Assembly: GCA_015163825.1 (NCBI GenBank)
Contig: JAAOIL010000162.1
Span: 1 to 25,360 of the forward strand
Source of the DNA: Alphaproteobacteria bacterium
GTDB taxonomy: Bacteria > Pseudomonadota > Alphaproteobacteria > RS24
Direction of reading: 5' to 3'
DNA length: 25,360 nucleotides
Within the stretch, counting starts at the first letter, position 1, and every line of letters starts with the position of its first letter. Of this stretch, positions 15,192-23,118 are shown one piece after another. The position numbers and the translations under genes were made by a program. The notes under the pieces were generated by a model that saw nothing but the letters and a program-made list of their open reading frames with translations, ran no database searches and was not told the DNA's origin.

Positions 15192-16394
15192 ATGGAAGAA
15201 GAATTTCAACGTATTGCCCGACTGCCGCCTTATGTGTTTGAGCGGGTTAATCAGCTAAAGGCGCAATCGCGGGCGGCGGGCAACGATATTATTGATTTTG
15301 GTATGGGTAATCCAGATTTGCCGACCCCCCCGCATATTGTTGAGAAATTGGTGGAAACCGTTCGCAATCCGCGTACGCATCGCTATTCTGCGTCTAAGGG
15401 GATTGTTGGTTTGCGCCGTGCGCAGGCAAGATATTACGAACGTCGCTTTGGGGTTAAGCTCAATCCAGATACGGAAGTTATCGCCACACTCGGCTCTAAA
15501 GAAGGCTTTGCGAATATGGCGCAAGCGATTACCAATCCGGGTGATGTGTTTCTTGTGCCTAACCCGACTTATCCTATCCATCCGTTTGGTTTTATTATAT
15601 CGGGTGCTACTATTCGGCACTTACCCTTATCGGATGATACCGATTTTATGGAAGTGCTAGATAAAGCCGTGGCACATTCCCACCCCAAGCCGAAAGCATT
15701 GGTGCTTAACTTCCCTGCCAATCCGACAGCGCAAATTGTGGATTTAAGTTTTTATAAAGAAGTGGTGCGCTATGCGAAAAAACACGATATTATTTTATTG
15801 TCAGACCTCGCCTATGCGGAGATTTATTTTGATGAAAATGCGCGACCCCCTTCTATTTTACAAGTAGAGGGGGCGCGTGATGTGGCGGTAGAATTTACGT
15901 CTTTGTCTAAAACTTTTTCTATGCCGGGTTGGCGTGTCGGGTTTGCGGTGGGTAATGAAAATCTTATTCGGGCTTTGACGCGTATTAAATCCTATTTAGA
16001 TTATGGGGCATTCACCCCTATACAGGTGGCGGCGGTAACAGCGTTAGATTCCCCTGATAGTGTCATACAAGAGATTCGCGACACCTATAAAGAACGCCGT
16101 GATACGGTGGTAGATGTATTCGCAAGGGCTGGTTGGCATGTGCCAGCACCAGCCGCAACAATGTTTGCGTGGGCGAAAATCCCCCCGATATTTGGCGATA
16201 TGAAATCGCTAGAGTTCTCGACTTTGCTATTGCAAGAGGCGCATGTTGCGGTTTCACCCGGCATTGGCTTTGGTGAATATGGCGATGGTCATGTTCGTAT
16301 TGCTTTGGTGGAGAACGAGCAACGTGTGCGCCAAGCAGGGCGCAACCTCAAGCGATTTATTGAAGATTATAGCCGCGAAAAGAAATCGGCATGA
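15192..16394 (+). CDS. alaC: Alanine/glutamate-pyruvate-type aminotransferase (AlaC/YfdZ family)
   Basis: A PLP-dependent fold-type I aminotransferase, class I/II. It closely resembles E. coli AlaC along its length: RLPPYVFERVNQLK, DIIDFGMGNPDLPTPPHIVEKL, TLGSKEGFANMAQA, VPNPTYPIHPFG, FPANPTAQ and the PLP lysine 240 in SLSKTFSMPGWRVGF. The end has AHVAVSPGIGFGEYGDGHVRIALVENE. 400 residues. It overlaps hom by ATGA; this pair is conserved in alphaproteobacteria and suggests a role in aspartate-family or alanine metabolism. Automated annotation sometimes calls such proteins LL-diaminopimelate aminotransferase; the substrate is not proven. Confidence 0.9.
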   Translation: MEEEFQRIARLPPYVFERVNQLKAQSRAAGNDIIDFGMGNPDLPTPPHIVEKLVETVRNPRTHRYSASKGIVGLRRAQARYYERRFGVKLNPDTEVIATLGSKEGFANMAQAITNPGDVFLVPNPTYPIHPFGFIISGATIRHLPLSDDTDFMEVLDKAVAHSHPKPKALVLNFPANPTAQIVDLSFYKEVVRYAKKHDIILLSDLAYAEIYFDENARPPSILQVEGARDVAVEFTSLSKTFSMPGWRVGFAVGNENLIRALTRIKSYLDYGAFTPIQVAAVTALDSPDSVIQEIRDTYKERRDTVVDVFARAGWHVPAPAATMFAWAKIPPIFGDMKSLEFSTLLLQEAHVAVSPGIGFGEYGDGHVRIALVENEQRVRQAGRNLKRFIEDYSREKKSA

Positions 16395-17662
16395 GTGCGC
16401 CTTCTTTACGCATTGGTCTTGCAGGGCTAGGGGTCGTGGGGGCGACGCTTGCCAAGCGATTATTATCGGGGGCGGTGTCGGGTGCGGTATTGACGGCAGT
16501 ATCGGCGCGTGATGCTAACCGAGATAGAGGCATAGATTTATCGGGGCTAGAATTTGTCGCCGATGCCACCACCCTTGCCCAATCGGATAATGTTGATGTG
16601 GTGGTGGAGTTAATCGGGGGTAGCAATGGGGCGGCATTAAATCTTGTGCGGGCGGCAGTGGCGGCGGGTAAGCCTGTTATCACTGCCAATAAAGCGATGT
16701 TGGCAGAACACGCCGATGAGTTATCGTTAGCCACCACGCCCATATCGTATGAGGCGGCGATAGCGGGGGGTATCCCGATTGTCAAAACCTTGCGTGAGGG
16801 TTTGGTAGGAAATAATATCCTCGCGCTTGGTGGTATTTTGAATGGCACTTGTAATTACATATTAACACGCATGGAAGAGGCGGGGTTATCTTTTGATGAT
16901 GCTCTGGCAGAAGCACAAGCGGCAGGGTTTGCGGAAGCCGATCCAACACTAGATATAAGCGGTGCCGATGCGGCGCAGAAATTAATTCTGCTGGGGGCGT
17001 TAGCGTTTGATGTGCGCCCCGATATAAATAAGTGGTCGGTGCTGGGTATTGAACATATCACGGCACGCGATATTGCTTTGGCGCAAGAGTTCTCTTATGT
17101 CATTCGCTTGGTGGCGATTGCCTCGTGTCGCGATAATCAAATCTATATGCAAGTTGCGCCTATGCTTGTGCGACAGGGCTCGGCATTGGCACAGATAAAA
17201 CGAGAGACCAATGCGGTATTCATTGAGGCAGAGCCAGTCGGGCGATTGATTTTGCAAGGCGCGGGTGCGGGTGGTGGTGCGACTGCCTCTGCGGTGTTGG
17301 CGGATATTGCCGATATGGTGGCGGGGCGTGGTCGTTCCCTATTTGCGCATCCGACAAAAGATATGCGCGAATCGCCAGCCGATGGTGTGATGTCTGCCCC
17401 CGATAGGATGTGGTATTTGCGCCTTATGCTAACGAATAAGGCGGGTAGCATTGCTCAAATCACGCAAATTTTGGCAGAAAATGGCGTTTCGGTAAAAGAA
17501 GTTGTGCAAAGGTCGCAACACGGTGATGACAATCGCTTGCCGATTGGCTTTATTACGGATAAGGCTTCGGCACAGGCGATAATGCAGGTGGGCGCGGCAT
17601 TACAGGCGCGGGACGATATCTGTAGTGATATTGTGCATTTGCCTCTTTATGACGATGATTGA
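16391..17662 (+). CDS. hom: Homoserine dehydrogenase
   Basis: Reduces aspartate semialdehyde to homoserine, the branch point to threonine and methionine. 423 residues. Nucleotide-binding GLAGLGVVGATLAKRL at the start, VITANKAMLAEH, the catalytic region YEAAIAGGIPIVKTLREGL followed by LNGTCNYILTRME, AEADPTLDISGADAAQKL, and a C-terminal ACT domain (about 345-423) with NKAGSIAQITQILAENGVSVKEVVQ. The ACT domain suggests amino-acid feedback, normally by threonine. Overlaps alaC by 4 nt and ends in two consecutive stops (TGA TAA). Confidence 0.96.
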   Translation: MSAPSLRIGLAGLGVVGATLAKRLLSGAVSGAVLTAVSARDANRDRGIDLSGLEFVADATTLAQSDNVDVVVELIGGSNGAALNLVRAAVAAGKPVITANKAMLAEHADELSLATTPISYEAAIAGGIPIVKTLREGLVGNNILALGGILNGTCNYILTRMEEAGLSFDDALAEAQAAGFAEADPTLDISGADAAQKLILLGALAFDVRPDINKWSVLGIEHITARDIALAQEFSYVIRLVAIASCRDNQIYMQVAPMLVRQGSALAQIKRETNAVFIEAEPVGRLILQGAGAGGGATASAVLADIADMVAGRGRSLFAHPTKDMRESPADGVMSAPDRMWYLRLMLTNKAGSIAQITQILAENGVSVKEVVQRSQHGDDNRLPIGFITDKASAQAIMQVGAALQARDDICSDIVHLPLYDDD

Positions 17663-17674
17663 TAAGGATTAAGA

Positions 17675-18673
17675 ATGACAAAAAAGACAGATAGAATAAA
17701 TCGGGTTTTAACGATGGAACTGGCGCGTGTAACAGAACGCGCGGCTGTTTCGGCGGCACGATTGATAGGTCGTGGTGATGAGAAGGCGGCAGACCAAGCG
17801 GCGGTTGATGCCATGCGGCGCGAACTCAATGCGCTAGACATTGATGGCGAAGTTGTCATAGGCGAGGGCGAGCGCGATGAAGCCCCGATGTTATTCATTG
17901 GCGAAAAAGTTGGCACGGGCAAAGGTCCCAAAGTAGATATTGCCTTAGACCCATTAGAAGGCACGACATTAACGGCAAAGGGTATGGGTAATGCGCTTGC
18001 GGTTGTGGCGATGGCACAAGCGGGTAGCCTATTGAATGCGCCCGATGTTTATATGGATAAGATTGCACTTGGCGGTGGCTATCCTGATAACCTTGTTGAT
18101 TTAGATGCCGACCCTGCCGATAATGTTAAGGCGGTGGCGAAAGCGAAGGGTGTTGATGTTGCGCATTTGAATGTGTGCATATTAGATCGCCCTCGCCATG
18201 CGGAGATGATAGCGAAAGTGAGAGAGATTGGGGCGCGGATAACACTCATCACGGATGGTGATATTGCTGGCATTATTCACACGACAGACCCCAGCACGGG
18301 CATAGATTTATATATGGGCACGGGGGGGGCGCCAGAAGGTGTTTTGGCAGCCGCAGCCTTGCGTTGCACAGATGGGCAAATGCAGGGGCGGCTGGTGCTA
18401 AACGATGACGGACAAAAAAAGAGAGCCCAGAAAATGGGTATTACCGATTTCACAAAAAAATATAGCGTAGAAGAAATGGCAAAGGGTGATGTTGTGCTAT
18501 CGGCTACGGGTGTGACGTCTGGCTCTATGCTTTCGGGTATTGTTCATGTTAATGGGGTAAAGGGGGCGCAAAATGAAATCTGGACGGATACATTGCTGAT
18601 GCGCTCTTCCACTGGCACTATTCGCTGGATTAAAGCGCGTCATACACACGCGCACAAATTTCACCTCGCCTAA
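17675..18673 (+). CDS. glpX: Fructose-1,6-bisphosphatase class II
   Basis: Hydrolyses fructose 1,6-bisphosphate in gluconeogenesis. 332 residues. Signatures: AAVSAARLIGRGDEKAADQAAVDAMR, GEGERDEAPMLFIGEKVG, the metal-binding DIALDPLEGTT, and ITDGDIAGIIHT with YMGTGGAPEGVLAAAALR. An AAGGAT site precedes the ATG. It stands between hom and recJ, an order kept in many alphaproteobacteria. Nothing unusual seen. Confidence 0.95.
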   Translation: MTKKTDRINRVLTMELARVTERAAVSAARLIGRGDEKAADQAAVDAMRRELNALDIDGEVVIGEGERDEAPMLFIGEKVGTGKGPKVDIALDPLEGTTLTAKGMGNALAVVAMAQAGSLLNAPDVYMDKIALGGGYPDNLVDLDADPADNVKAVAKAKGVDVAHLNVCILDRPRHAEMIAKVREIGARITLITDGDIAGIIHTTDPSTGIDLYMGTGGAPEGVLAAAALRCTDGQMQGRLVLNDDGQKKRAQKMGITDFTKKYSVEEMAKGDVVLSATGVTSGSMLSGIVHVNGVKGAQNEIWTDTLLMRSSTGTIRWIKARHTHAHKFHLA

Positions 18674-18687
18674 ACAATGGTAGCGCA

Positions 18688-20460
18688 ATGAAAGAGGCGG
18701 CAGCATATCAAGTGCAACGTTCTGCTTCGGCGCGATTTTGGAAAATGCGTCCGATTGATGATAATAAAATCCTCGCCATAACCCAACGCCATCAACTACC
18801 AGAGATAATCGCCCGCCTTTTATGTTTGCGCGGGGTTGCGCTTGATGATGTGCCGCATTATTTATCGCCTAAACTGCGTGATATAATGCCAGATCCCCTA
18901 TCATTGCGTGATATGGATAAAGCCGTTTCCCGCCTAGCAACCGCCATAGAGCAAGGCGAGACAATCGCTGTGTTCGGCGATTATGATGTTGATGGCGCAA
19001 CCTCATCGGCTATTTTATATCATTATTTATCGGCGCTAGGCTTGCCGCCACGCCTTTATATCCCCGACCGCCAAACGGAGGGCTATGGTCCCAATCATAA
19101 TGCGTTTTCTATTCTGAAAGAAGAGGGGCATAATATAATCGTCTGTGTTGATTGTGGCACAATGGCACATGATGTATTGGCGAAAGCCAAAGCGGACGGC
19201 ACAGAAATTATCGTCATAGACCATCACCAAAGCGGGGGTGGTTTGCCGTCTTGTGCTGCCCTTATCAACCCGCGCCGTGCTGATGATGATAGCGGGCTAG
19301 ATTATTTAGCAGCCGTTGGTGTGGTGTTTTTTGTGGTCGTCGGGTTGCATCGGGAACTTCGCAAACGCGGCTTTTTTGATGAAAAAGAAATGCCCGATTT
19401 AATGGGCTATTTAGATTTAGTGGCACTCGGCACGGTCTGTGATGTCGTGCCATTGCAAGGGGTTAATCGGGCTTTCGTGCAACAGGGCATAAAGGTTCTA
19501 CAAGGCAAAAATAGTAATATGGGGCTAGGGGCGTTGGCACGGGCGGCTAAATCCGAGCCGCCTTATGGCACTTATGAAATGGGCTTTCAATTAGGACCCC
19601 GCCTCAATGCTGGGGGGCGTGTCGGGCAGGCTAATCTGGGGGTGCGCCTATTGACCAGCGATGATGCAGAAGAACTGGTCGGCATTGCCGCGCGCCTTGA
19701 TGATTTCAACAAACAACGCCAAAGTATTGAAAAAACCGTGCTAGCGGAATCCCTCGCTATGGTGGAAACAAAAATAGGCTCGTCAAATACACCGCCGCCT
19801 TTTTTATTGGTCGCTAATGAAGACTGGCATATCGGGGTTGTCGGTATTGTCGCTAGTCGTTTGAAAGACCGCTATCATCGCCCAAGTTTTGTGTTGGGGT
19901 TTAATGACGGCAAATTTAAGGGGTCGGTGCGCTCTATCAGTGGCGTGGATATCGGGCGGATGGTGGCAACAGCCGTTGATAACAATATCATTGAGGGCGG
20001 GGGAGGGCACGCTATGGCAGCAGGGGTCACCCTGACCCCCGCACAATTACCCGCCTTTGAATCTTATCTGGCAGAAGCCCTTGAAGGCAAAGTGCAAGAC
20101 ACACCAAAAGAACTTATGCTTGATGGATCGCTAACACCAAAGGCGGCGACGCGTGATTTTTATGAAAGTTTGCAAGAGGTTGGTCCCTTCGGGGCAGGTA
20201 ATGCCGAGCCATGTTTTGCTCTGCCTGATGTCAGAATCATAAAGGCGACAATCGTGGGCGACCAACACGTGCGCTGCATCATAAGCGGCATAGATGGCGG
20301 CAGTCTAAAAGCAATGGCGTTTGCCTCTGTGCCAGAAGATGTGCGTCATGCTCTGTTGCAAAACCCCTATCGCGCCCACATTGCGGGCACTCTGCGCCCC
20401 GACGATTGGAACGGCAAAAACGATACCCAATTCTTCATCCGTGATATAGCCCTACCCTAA
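18688..20460 (+). CDS. recJ: Single-stranded-DNA-specific exonuclease RecJ
   Basis: 5'-3' single-strand exonuclease of recombination and mismatch repair. DHH phosphoesterase motifs are present: VFGDYDVDGATSSAILYHYL (I), VCVDCGT (II), and IVIDHHQ (III), with the DHHA1 segment GSVRSISGVDIGRM...GGGGHAMAAGVTLTPAQL and an OB-like C-terminus (GPFGAGNAEPCFALPDVRI). 590 residues, near the usual 560-600. The start at 18688 keeps the SASARFWKMRP stretch that matches the RecJ N-terminus. 14 nt after glpX, so probably co-transcribed. Confidence 0.96.
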   Translation: MKEAAAYQVQRSASARFWKMRPIDDNKILAITQRHQLPEIIARLLCLRGVALDDVPHYLSPKLRDIMPDPLSLRDMDKAVSRLATAIEQGETIAVFGDYDVDGATSSAILYHYLSALGLPPRLYIPDRQTEGYGPNHNAFSILKEEGHNIIVCVDCGTMAHDVLAKAKADGTEIIVIDHHQSGGGLPSCAALINPRRADDDSGLDYLAAVGVVFFVVVGLHRELRKRGFFDEKEMPDLMGYLDLVALGTVCDVVPLQGVNRAFVQQGIKVLQGKNSNMGLGALARAAKSEPPYGTYEMGFQLGPRLNAGGRVGQANLGVRLLTSDDAEELVGIAARLDDFNKQRQSIEKTVLAESLAMVETKIGSSNTPPPFLLVANEDWHIGVVGIVASRLKDRYHRPSFVLGFNDGKFKGSVRSISGVDIGRMVATAVDNNIIEGGGGHAMAAGVTLTPAQLPAFESYLAEALEGKVQDTPKELMLDGSLTPKAATRDFYESLQEVGPFGAGNAEPCFALPDVRIIKATIVGDQHVRCIISGIDGGSLKAMAFASVPEDVRHALLQNPYRAHIAGTLRPDDWNGKNDTQFFIRDIALP

Positions 20461-20472
20461 AGGGCATGCCCC

Positions 20473-20501
20473 TTGACAGAAAAAGGGGGGCGGCATATCT
20501 T
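20473..20501 (+). promoter_or_regulatory. Strong sigma70-type promoter for the 76-aa/DUF2335 cassette
   Basis: A perfect -35 TTGACA (20473-20478), 17-bp spacer, and -10 TATCTT (20496-20501), 39 nt before the ATG of the 76-aa gene. This is one of the best promoters in the window and makes the cassette independent of recJ. Confidence 0.72.
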
Positions 20502-20540
20502 GTGAATCAGGAAAATTATATCCGCAAATGAGGTGGAATC

Positions 20541-20771
20541 ATGAAGACGAACGATTTAGATTTAATACACGAAGACGTACTGATTGATGGGCGTATGCCT
20601 AGTTTTTGGGAGCACTTTGCTGATATGTGGAAGCCTGTCGCGGATATAAAATTGCACAGACCTAAAGTTGGTATGGCGCGTTGGGATGCGGATACACAAA
20701 GGATTAAAACATATTATGACAAAGCCTTAAAAACTTTAGACACCGAGATAGACCAACATGTCCAACGATAA
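20541..20771 (+). CDS. Hypothetical 76-residue protein, partner of DUF2335 gene
   Basis: Not recognised. The product is hydrophilic, with no signal peptide or membrane segment. It has a tryptophan-containing middle (SFWEHFADMWKPVADIKLHRPKVGMARWD) and a predicted C-terminal helix (RIKTYYDKALKTLDTEIDQHVQR). It is probably real: it has its own strong promoter, a GAGGTGG ribosome site at good spacing, and a 14-nt overlap with the DUF2335 gene that suggests translational coupling. It could act with the membrane protein, for example as a regulator or soluble partner, but no function can be assigned. Confidence 0.68.
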   Translation: MKTNDLDLIHEDVLIDGRMPSFWEHFADMWKPVADIKLHRPKVGMARWDADTQRIKTYYDKALKTLDTEIDQHVQR

Positions 20772-21192
20772 AGATGACAAAACACCCATTGCTTCGTCTG
20801 AGGAAACAAGTCCAGTTACAAAATTAGGTGATGATAATCATGTTATCACAACAAAGGGATTTTCTGGTCCTGTGCCGCCGCCCGATATGTTACACGAATA
20901 TGAAAATGTATTGCCAGGGGCTGCGGAAAGAATTTTTATTCTTGCAGAGAAAAATCAAAGTGCTAGTGAAAAAATTACTTATGGCGTTATATCAAATGAT
21001 AAAGAGAAAATCCGCTATAGTTTTATTGTGTCTATTGTTTCTTTAATTGTGCCATTTGCACCAGCCGCAATAAGTATGTATCTAGGGCAAAACCCCTTTT
21101 TGAGTGGTGGTCTAGGAATTATTGGGGCGATAATTTTGATTTTGCTTCCTAAAATTGGTGCACGTCCAGAAGCGGATTCATCTACCGAGTAA
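20758..21192 (+). CDS. DUF2335 family membrane protein
   Basis: 144 residues. A charged N-terminus leads into GFSGPVPPPDMLHEYENVLPGAAERIFILAEKNQ, which matches the DUF2335 signature (GPLPPPEIL.EYE..LPGAAERI). Two membrane helices follow (about 88-108 and 115-132) and then a short cytosolic end. Family function is unknown; members are small two-helix membrane proteins found scattered across bacteria. It overlaps the 76-aa gene by 14 nt and is followed by the tRNA-Glu promoter. Codon use looks somewhat more AT-rich than in recJ, judged by eye only, consistent with transfer. Confidence 0.8.
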   Translation: MSNDKDDKTPIASSEETSPVTKLGDDNHVITTKGFSGPVPPPDMLHEYENVLPGAAERIFILAEKNQSASEKITYGVISNDKEKIRYSFIVSIVSLIVPFAPAAISMYLGQNPFLSGGLGIIGAIILILLPKIGARPEADSSTE

Positions 21193-21205
21193 GGAAAATC
21201 CCGCC

Positions 21206-21234
21206 TTGAAATTAGTGGCGATTGGGGTTATATG
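21206..21234 (+). promoter_or_regulatory. Promoter of tRNA-Glu
   Basis: TTGAAA (21206-21211), 17-bp spacer, TATATG (21229-21234), with the tRNA beginning 18 nt after the -10 box. Good spacing and position. Confidence 0.6.
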
Positions 21235-21251
21235 GGGCGCATAAGTCTGTT

Positions 21252-21326
21252 GCACCCTTCGTCTATCGGTTAGGACGCCAGGTTTTCAACCTGGAAAGAG
21301 GGGTTCGATTCCCCTAGGGTGTACCA
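21252..21326 (+). tRNA. tRNA-Glu (anticodon UUC)
   Basis: 75-nt cloverleaf with encoded CCA. The acceptor gcaccct pairs with agggtgt (first pair G-U); the anticodon stem ccagg/cctgg encloses ttttcaa, anticodon TTC at 21285-21287; the T arm is gggg-ttcgatt-cccc. Confidence 0.96.
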
Positions 21327-21347
21327 GACTTTTTCCCTAAATTCAGA

Positions 21348-21968
21348 TTATCTTGCGGCTTGGTAGATTTTGTCGTCGCCTTCCCATACGCGTTTGATAA
21401 ACTGGTCACGACCAGAACGGAAGCGATAATATTTATAGCGCACGGCATTGCGGCGATAATAATCTTGGTGATAATCTTCGGCGGTATAGAATTTATCGGC
21501 TTTTTCAAGGCTTGTTGCGATGGTGTTAAACTTGCCCGATGCTTCTAGTGCTTTGATAGCCCCTTTGGCTAATCTTTTTTGTTTGGTGTTGGCATAATAT
21601 ATTGCGGTGGAATATTGTCGCCCTCTATCCACGAAACTGCCAGTGCCATCGCTTGGGTCGTGCATACGCCAGAATGCGCTCAGCAATTCTTGATAGCTAA
21701 CGATGTTGGTATCGTAAGGCACTTTGACCGTTTCGCGGTGTTGCGTTGCCCCCGATGCGACATCCCGATAAGCAGGGCGCACCTTCGCGCCACCCATATA
21801 GCCAGAGATAACATCGCCAACCCCTTCTATTTGTTCAAAGTCTGATTCCGTGCACCAGAAGCACCCGCCAGCGAAATAGGCAATTGCTTGTTCCGCTTGT
21901 GCTTGGGTGGTGGCGAGCGGGGAAGCCAGAATGGTGGAAAAGATGAGGGCGTATAATATATGTTTCAT
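21348..21968 (-). CDS. msrA: Peptide-methionine (S)-S-oxide reductase, exported
   Basis: Repairs oxidised methionine. The catalytic motif AGGCFWC (Cys36, with Cys39) and TESDFEQIEGVGDVISGYMGG are clear, as are QHRETVKVPYD, FWRMHDPSDGTGSFVDRGRQYSTAIYY and AEDYHQDYY. The first ~25 residues are a signal peptide (MKHILYALIFSTILASPLATTQAQA), so this copy acts outside the cytoplasm, presumably in the periplasm. 206 residues. Start overlaps the stop of the Sel1-like gene by ATGA, as the last gene of gloA-sel1-msrA. Confidence 0.94.
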   Translation of the reverse strand: MKHILYALIFSTILASPLATTQAQAEQAIAYFAGGCFWCTESDFEQIEGVGDVISGYMGGAKVRPAYRDVASGATQHRETVKVPYDTNIVSYQELLSAFWRMHDPSDGTGSFVDRGRQYSTAIYYANTKQKRLAKGAIKALEASGKFNTIATSLEKADKFYTAEDYHQDYYRRNAVRYKYYRFRSGRDQFIKRVWEGDDKIYQAAR

Positions 21969-22543
21969 TGGTTTGTCTCCTTGTTTTCATTATGGCTTAT
22001 TTTATAGGCGGGTGTCCAGCCCCGCGCTCTTTCTTTGCCGAGCAACCAGTCGCGCTTGCTCATTTTTTTGCGTAAGCGCGCTATGGCATCGGCGGCGAGG
22101 ATAGGCACTCCCAGATTTTGTCGGGCGGGGTTGGTGAGATAAAGATTTGCCCATTTAGCACCTTCGCGGAGGTCGGCATTGGGGGGCGTGGCAGTCGCAT
22201 AGAGTTCAACCAGCAAGGCTTGTGCCGTGAAATGTCCGGCATTGGCAGCACGATCTATCCACATAATGCCAGTTTTGTTGTCGCCAATATCCAGCAGACA
22301 TTCGCCCAAGGCGGTTTGGGCATCTTCAAAGCCTCTGCCTTGTGTGGCGATGGGTTCTAGTGCTTCTATTGCGCCAGTGCAATCGCCGCTTTGCTTCAAC
22401 GCAAACGCATCCCAATAGGGGGAGGGGGCGCGCCGTCCCTCTAATTGCTTGGCACGGACTTTATCTTTTAGCTCTGCGGGCAAAGCGTCGCCTCCCGCAA
22501 GCAAGGGCAACATAAAAACAATAAGCAAAAGAGAACGCCGCAT
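21965..22543 (-). CDS. Secreted Sel1/TPR-like repeat protein
   Basis: 192 residues. An N-terminal signal sequence (RRSLLLIVFMLPLLAGGDALPAE) is followed by alpha-helical repeats of the Sel1 kind: DCTGAIEALEPIATQGRGFEDAQTALGECLLDIGDNKTGIMWIDRAANAGHFTAQALLVELY. The C-terminal part is basic and without recognised motifs. Such repeats usually mediate protein-protein contacts. No specific function can be given. It starts 4 nt after gloA with an AAGGGG site and ends in an ATGA overlap with msrA, so its partner may be periplasmic. Confidence 0.78.
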   Translation of the reverse strand: MRRSLLLIVFMLPLLAGGDALPAELKDKVRAKQLEGRRAPSPYWDAFALKQSGDCTGAIEALEPIATQGRGFEDAQTALGECLLDIGDNKTGIMWIDRAANAGHFTAQALLVELYATATPPNADLREGAKWANLYLTNPARQNLGVPILAADAIARLRKKMSKRDWLLGKERARGWTPAYKISHNENKETNQ

Positions 22544-22547
22544 AAGA

Positions 22548-22967
22548 CTACCAATGCCCCTTATTTTTCATAGATGCCCATGGCTCGCAAGGCGGTAATG
22601 ATGCCCCTGCTTGTAATAATTCTACGGAGACATCATCGGGGGAGCGCACAAATGCCATGCGTCCATCACGAGGCGGACGATTGATAACAATCCCGGCATT
22701 TTGCAATTTTTGGCAGGTTTCGTAAATGTTCTCTACCTCATAAGCCAGATGCCCGAAATTGCGCCCCTCGCCCAGAGTCTCTGCGTCCCAATTATAGGTC
22801 AGTTCTATTTGGGCATCGGGTTGGTCGGGCGGGGCGAGGAATAATAGCGTGAAACGCCCTTCTTCTATTTCAAAGCGCCCCATTTCTGCCAGCCCCAAAT
22901 GTGTGCAGTAAAACGCCACAGACGCATCTATGTCGCTTATGCGAAGCATAGTGTGTAGATATTTCAT
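22548..22967 (-). CDS. gloA: Lactoylglutathione lyase (glyoxalase I)
   Basis: Converts the methylglyoxal-glutathione adduct to S-lactoylglutathione. 139 residues resembling E. coli GloA: KYLHTMLRISDIDASVAFY, QIELTYNW, EGRNFGHLAYEVENIYETC. Metal ligands by alignment are His5, Glu55, His73 and Glu116, all present. First gene of the gloA-sel1-msrA operon. Transcription diverges from the cold-shock gene; the control region holds the 11-bp palindrome at 23003-23013. Confidence 0.93.
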   Translation of the reverse strand: MKYLHTMLRISDIDASVAFYCTHLGLAEMGRFEIEEGRFTLLFLAPPDQPDAQIELTYNWDAETLGEGRNFGHLAYEVENIYETCQKLQNAGIVINRPPRDGRMAFVRSPDDVSVELLQAGASLPPCEPWASMKNKGHW

Positions 22968-23002
22968 ACCAATCCCCCTTAACCTTTCCTTAAATAGTGT
23001 GC

Positions 23003-23013
23003 GTTAGTCTAAC
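23003..23013. promoter_or_regulatory. Small palindrome in the gloA/csp divergent region
   Basis: GTTAG-T-CTAAC, perfect 5-bp arms, 35 bp upstream of gloA. It could be an operator; short enough to be chance. Confidence 0.25.
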
Positions 23014-23040
23014 ATTATGAAAGATATGCGCAATAAGAAT

Positions 23041-23069
23041 TTGTTTTTTAGAGGCAAGTGCTATATAAG
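23041..23069 (+). promoter_or_regulatory. Probable promoter of the cold-shock gene
   Basis: TTGTTT (23041-23046), 17-bp spacer, TATAAG (23064-23069), followed by an AT-rich leader of about 40-45 nt to the ATG at 23119. Confidence 0.5.
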
Positions 23070-23118
23070 ATAGACTTCACTTTTGAAAAATAATAATTTA
23101 ACGATAAGAGGTAATACA

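Noticed and set aside
16357..16848. 163-residue minus-strand open frame over the start of hom
   Set aside because: Opposes a conserved homoserine dehydrogenase with clear motifs; Ala/Pro/Ser-rich antisense composition, no ribosome site.
20461..20472. GGGCATGCCC palindrome after recJ as a terminator
   Set aside because: No loop and no T-run follow; the promoter for the next cassette begins at once.
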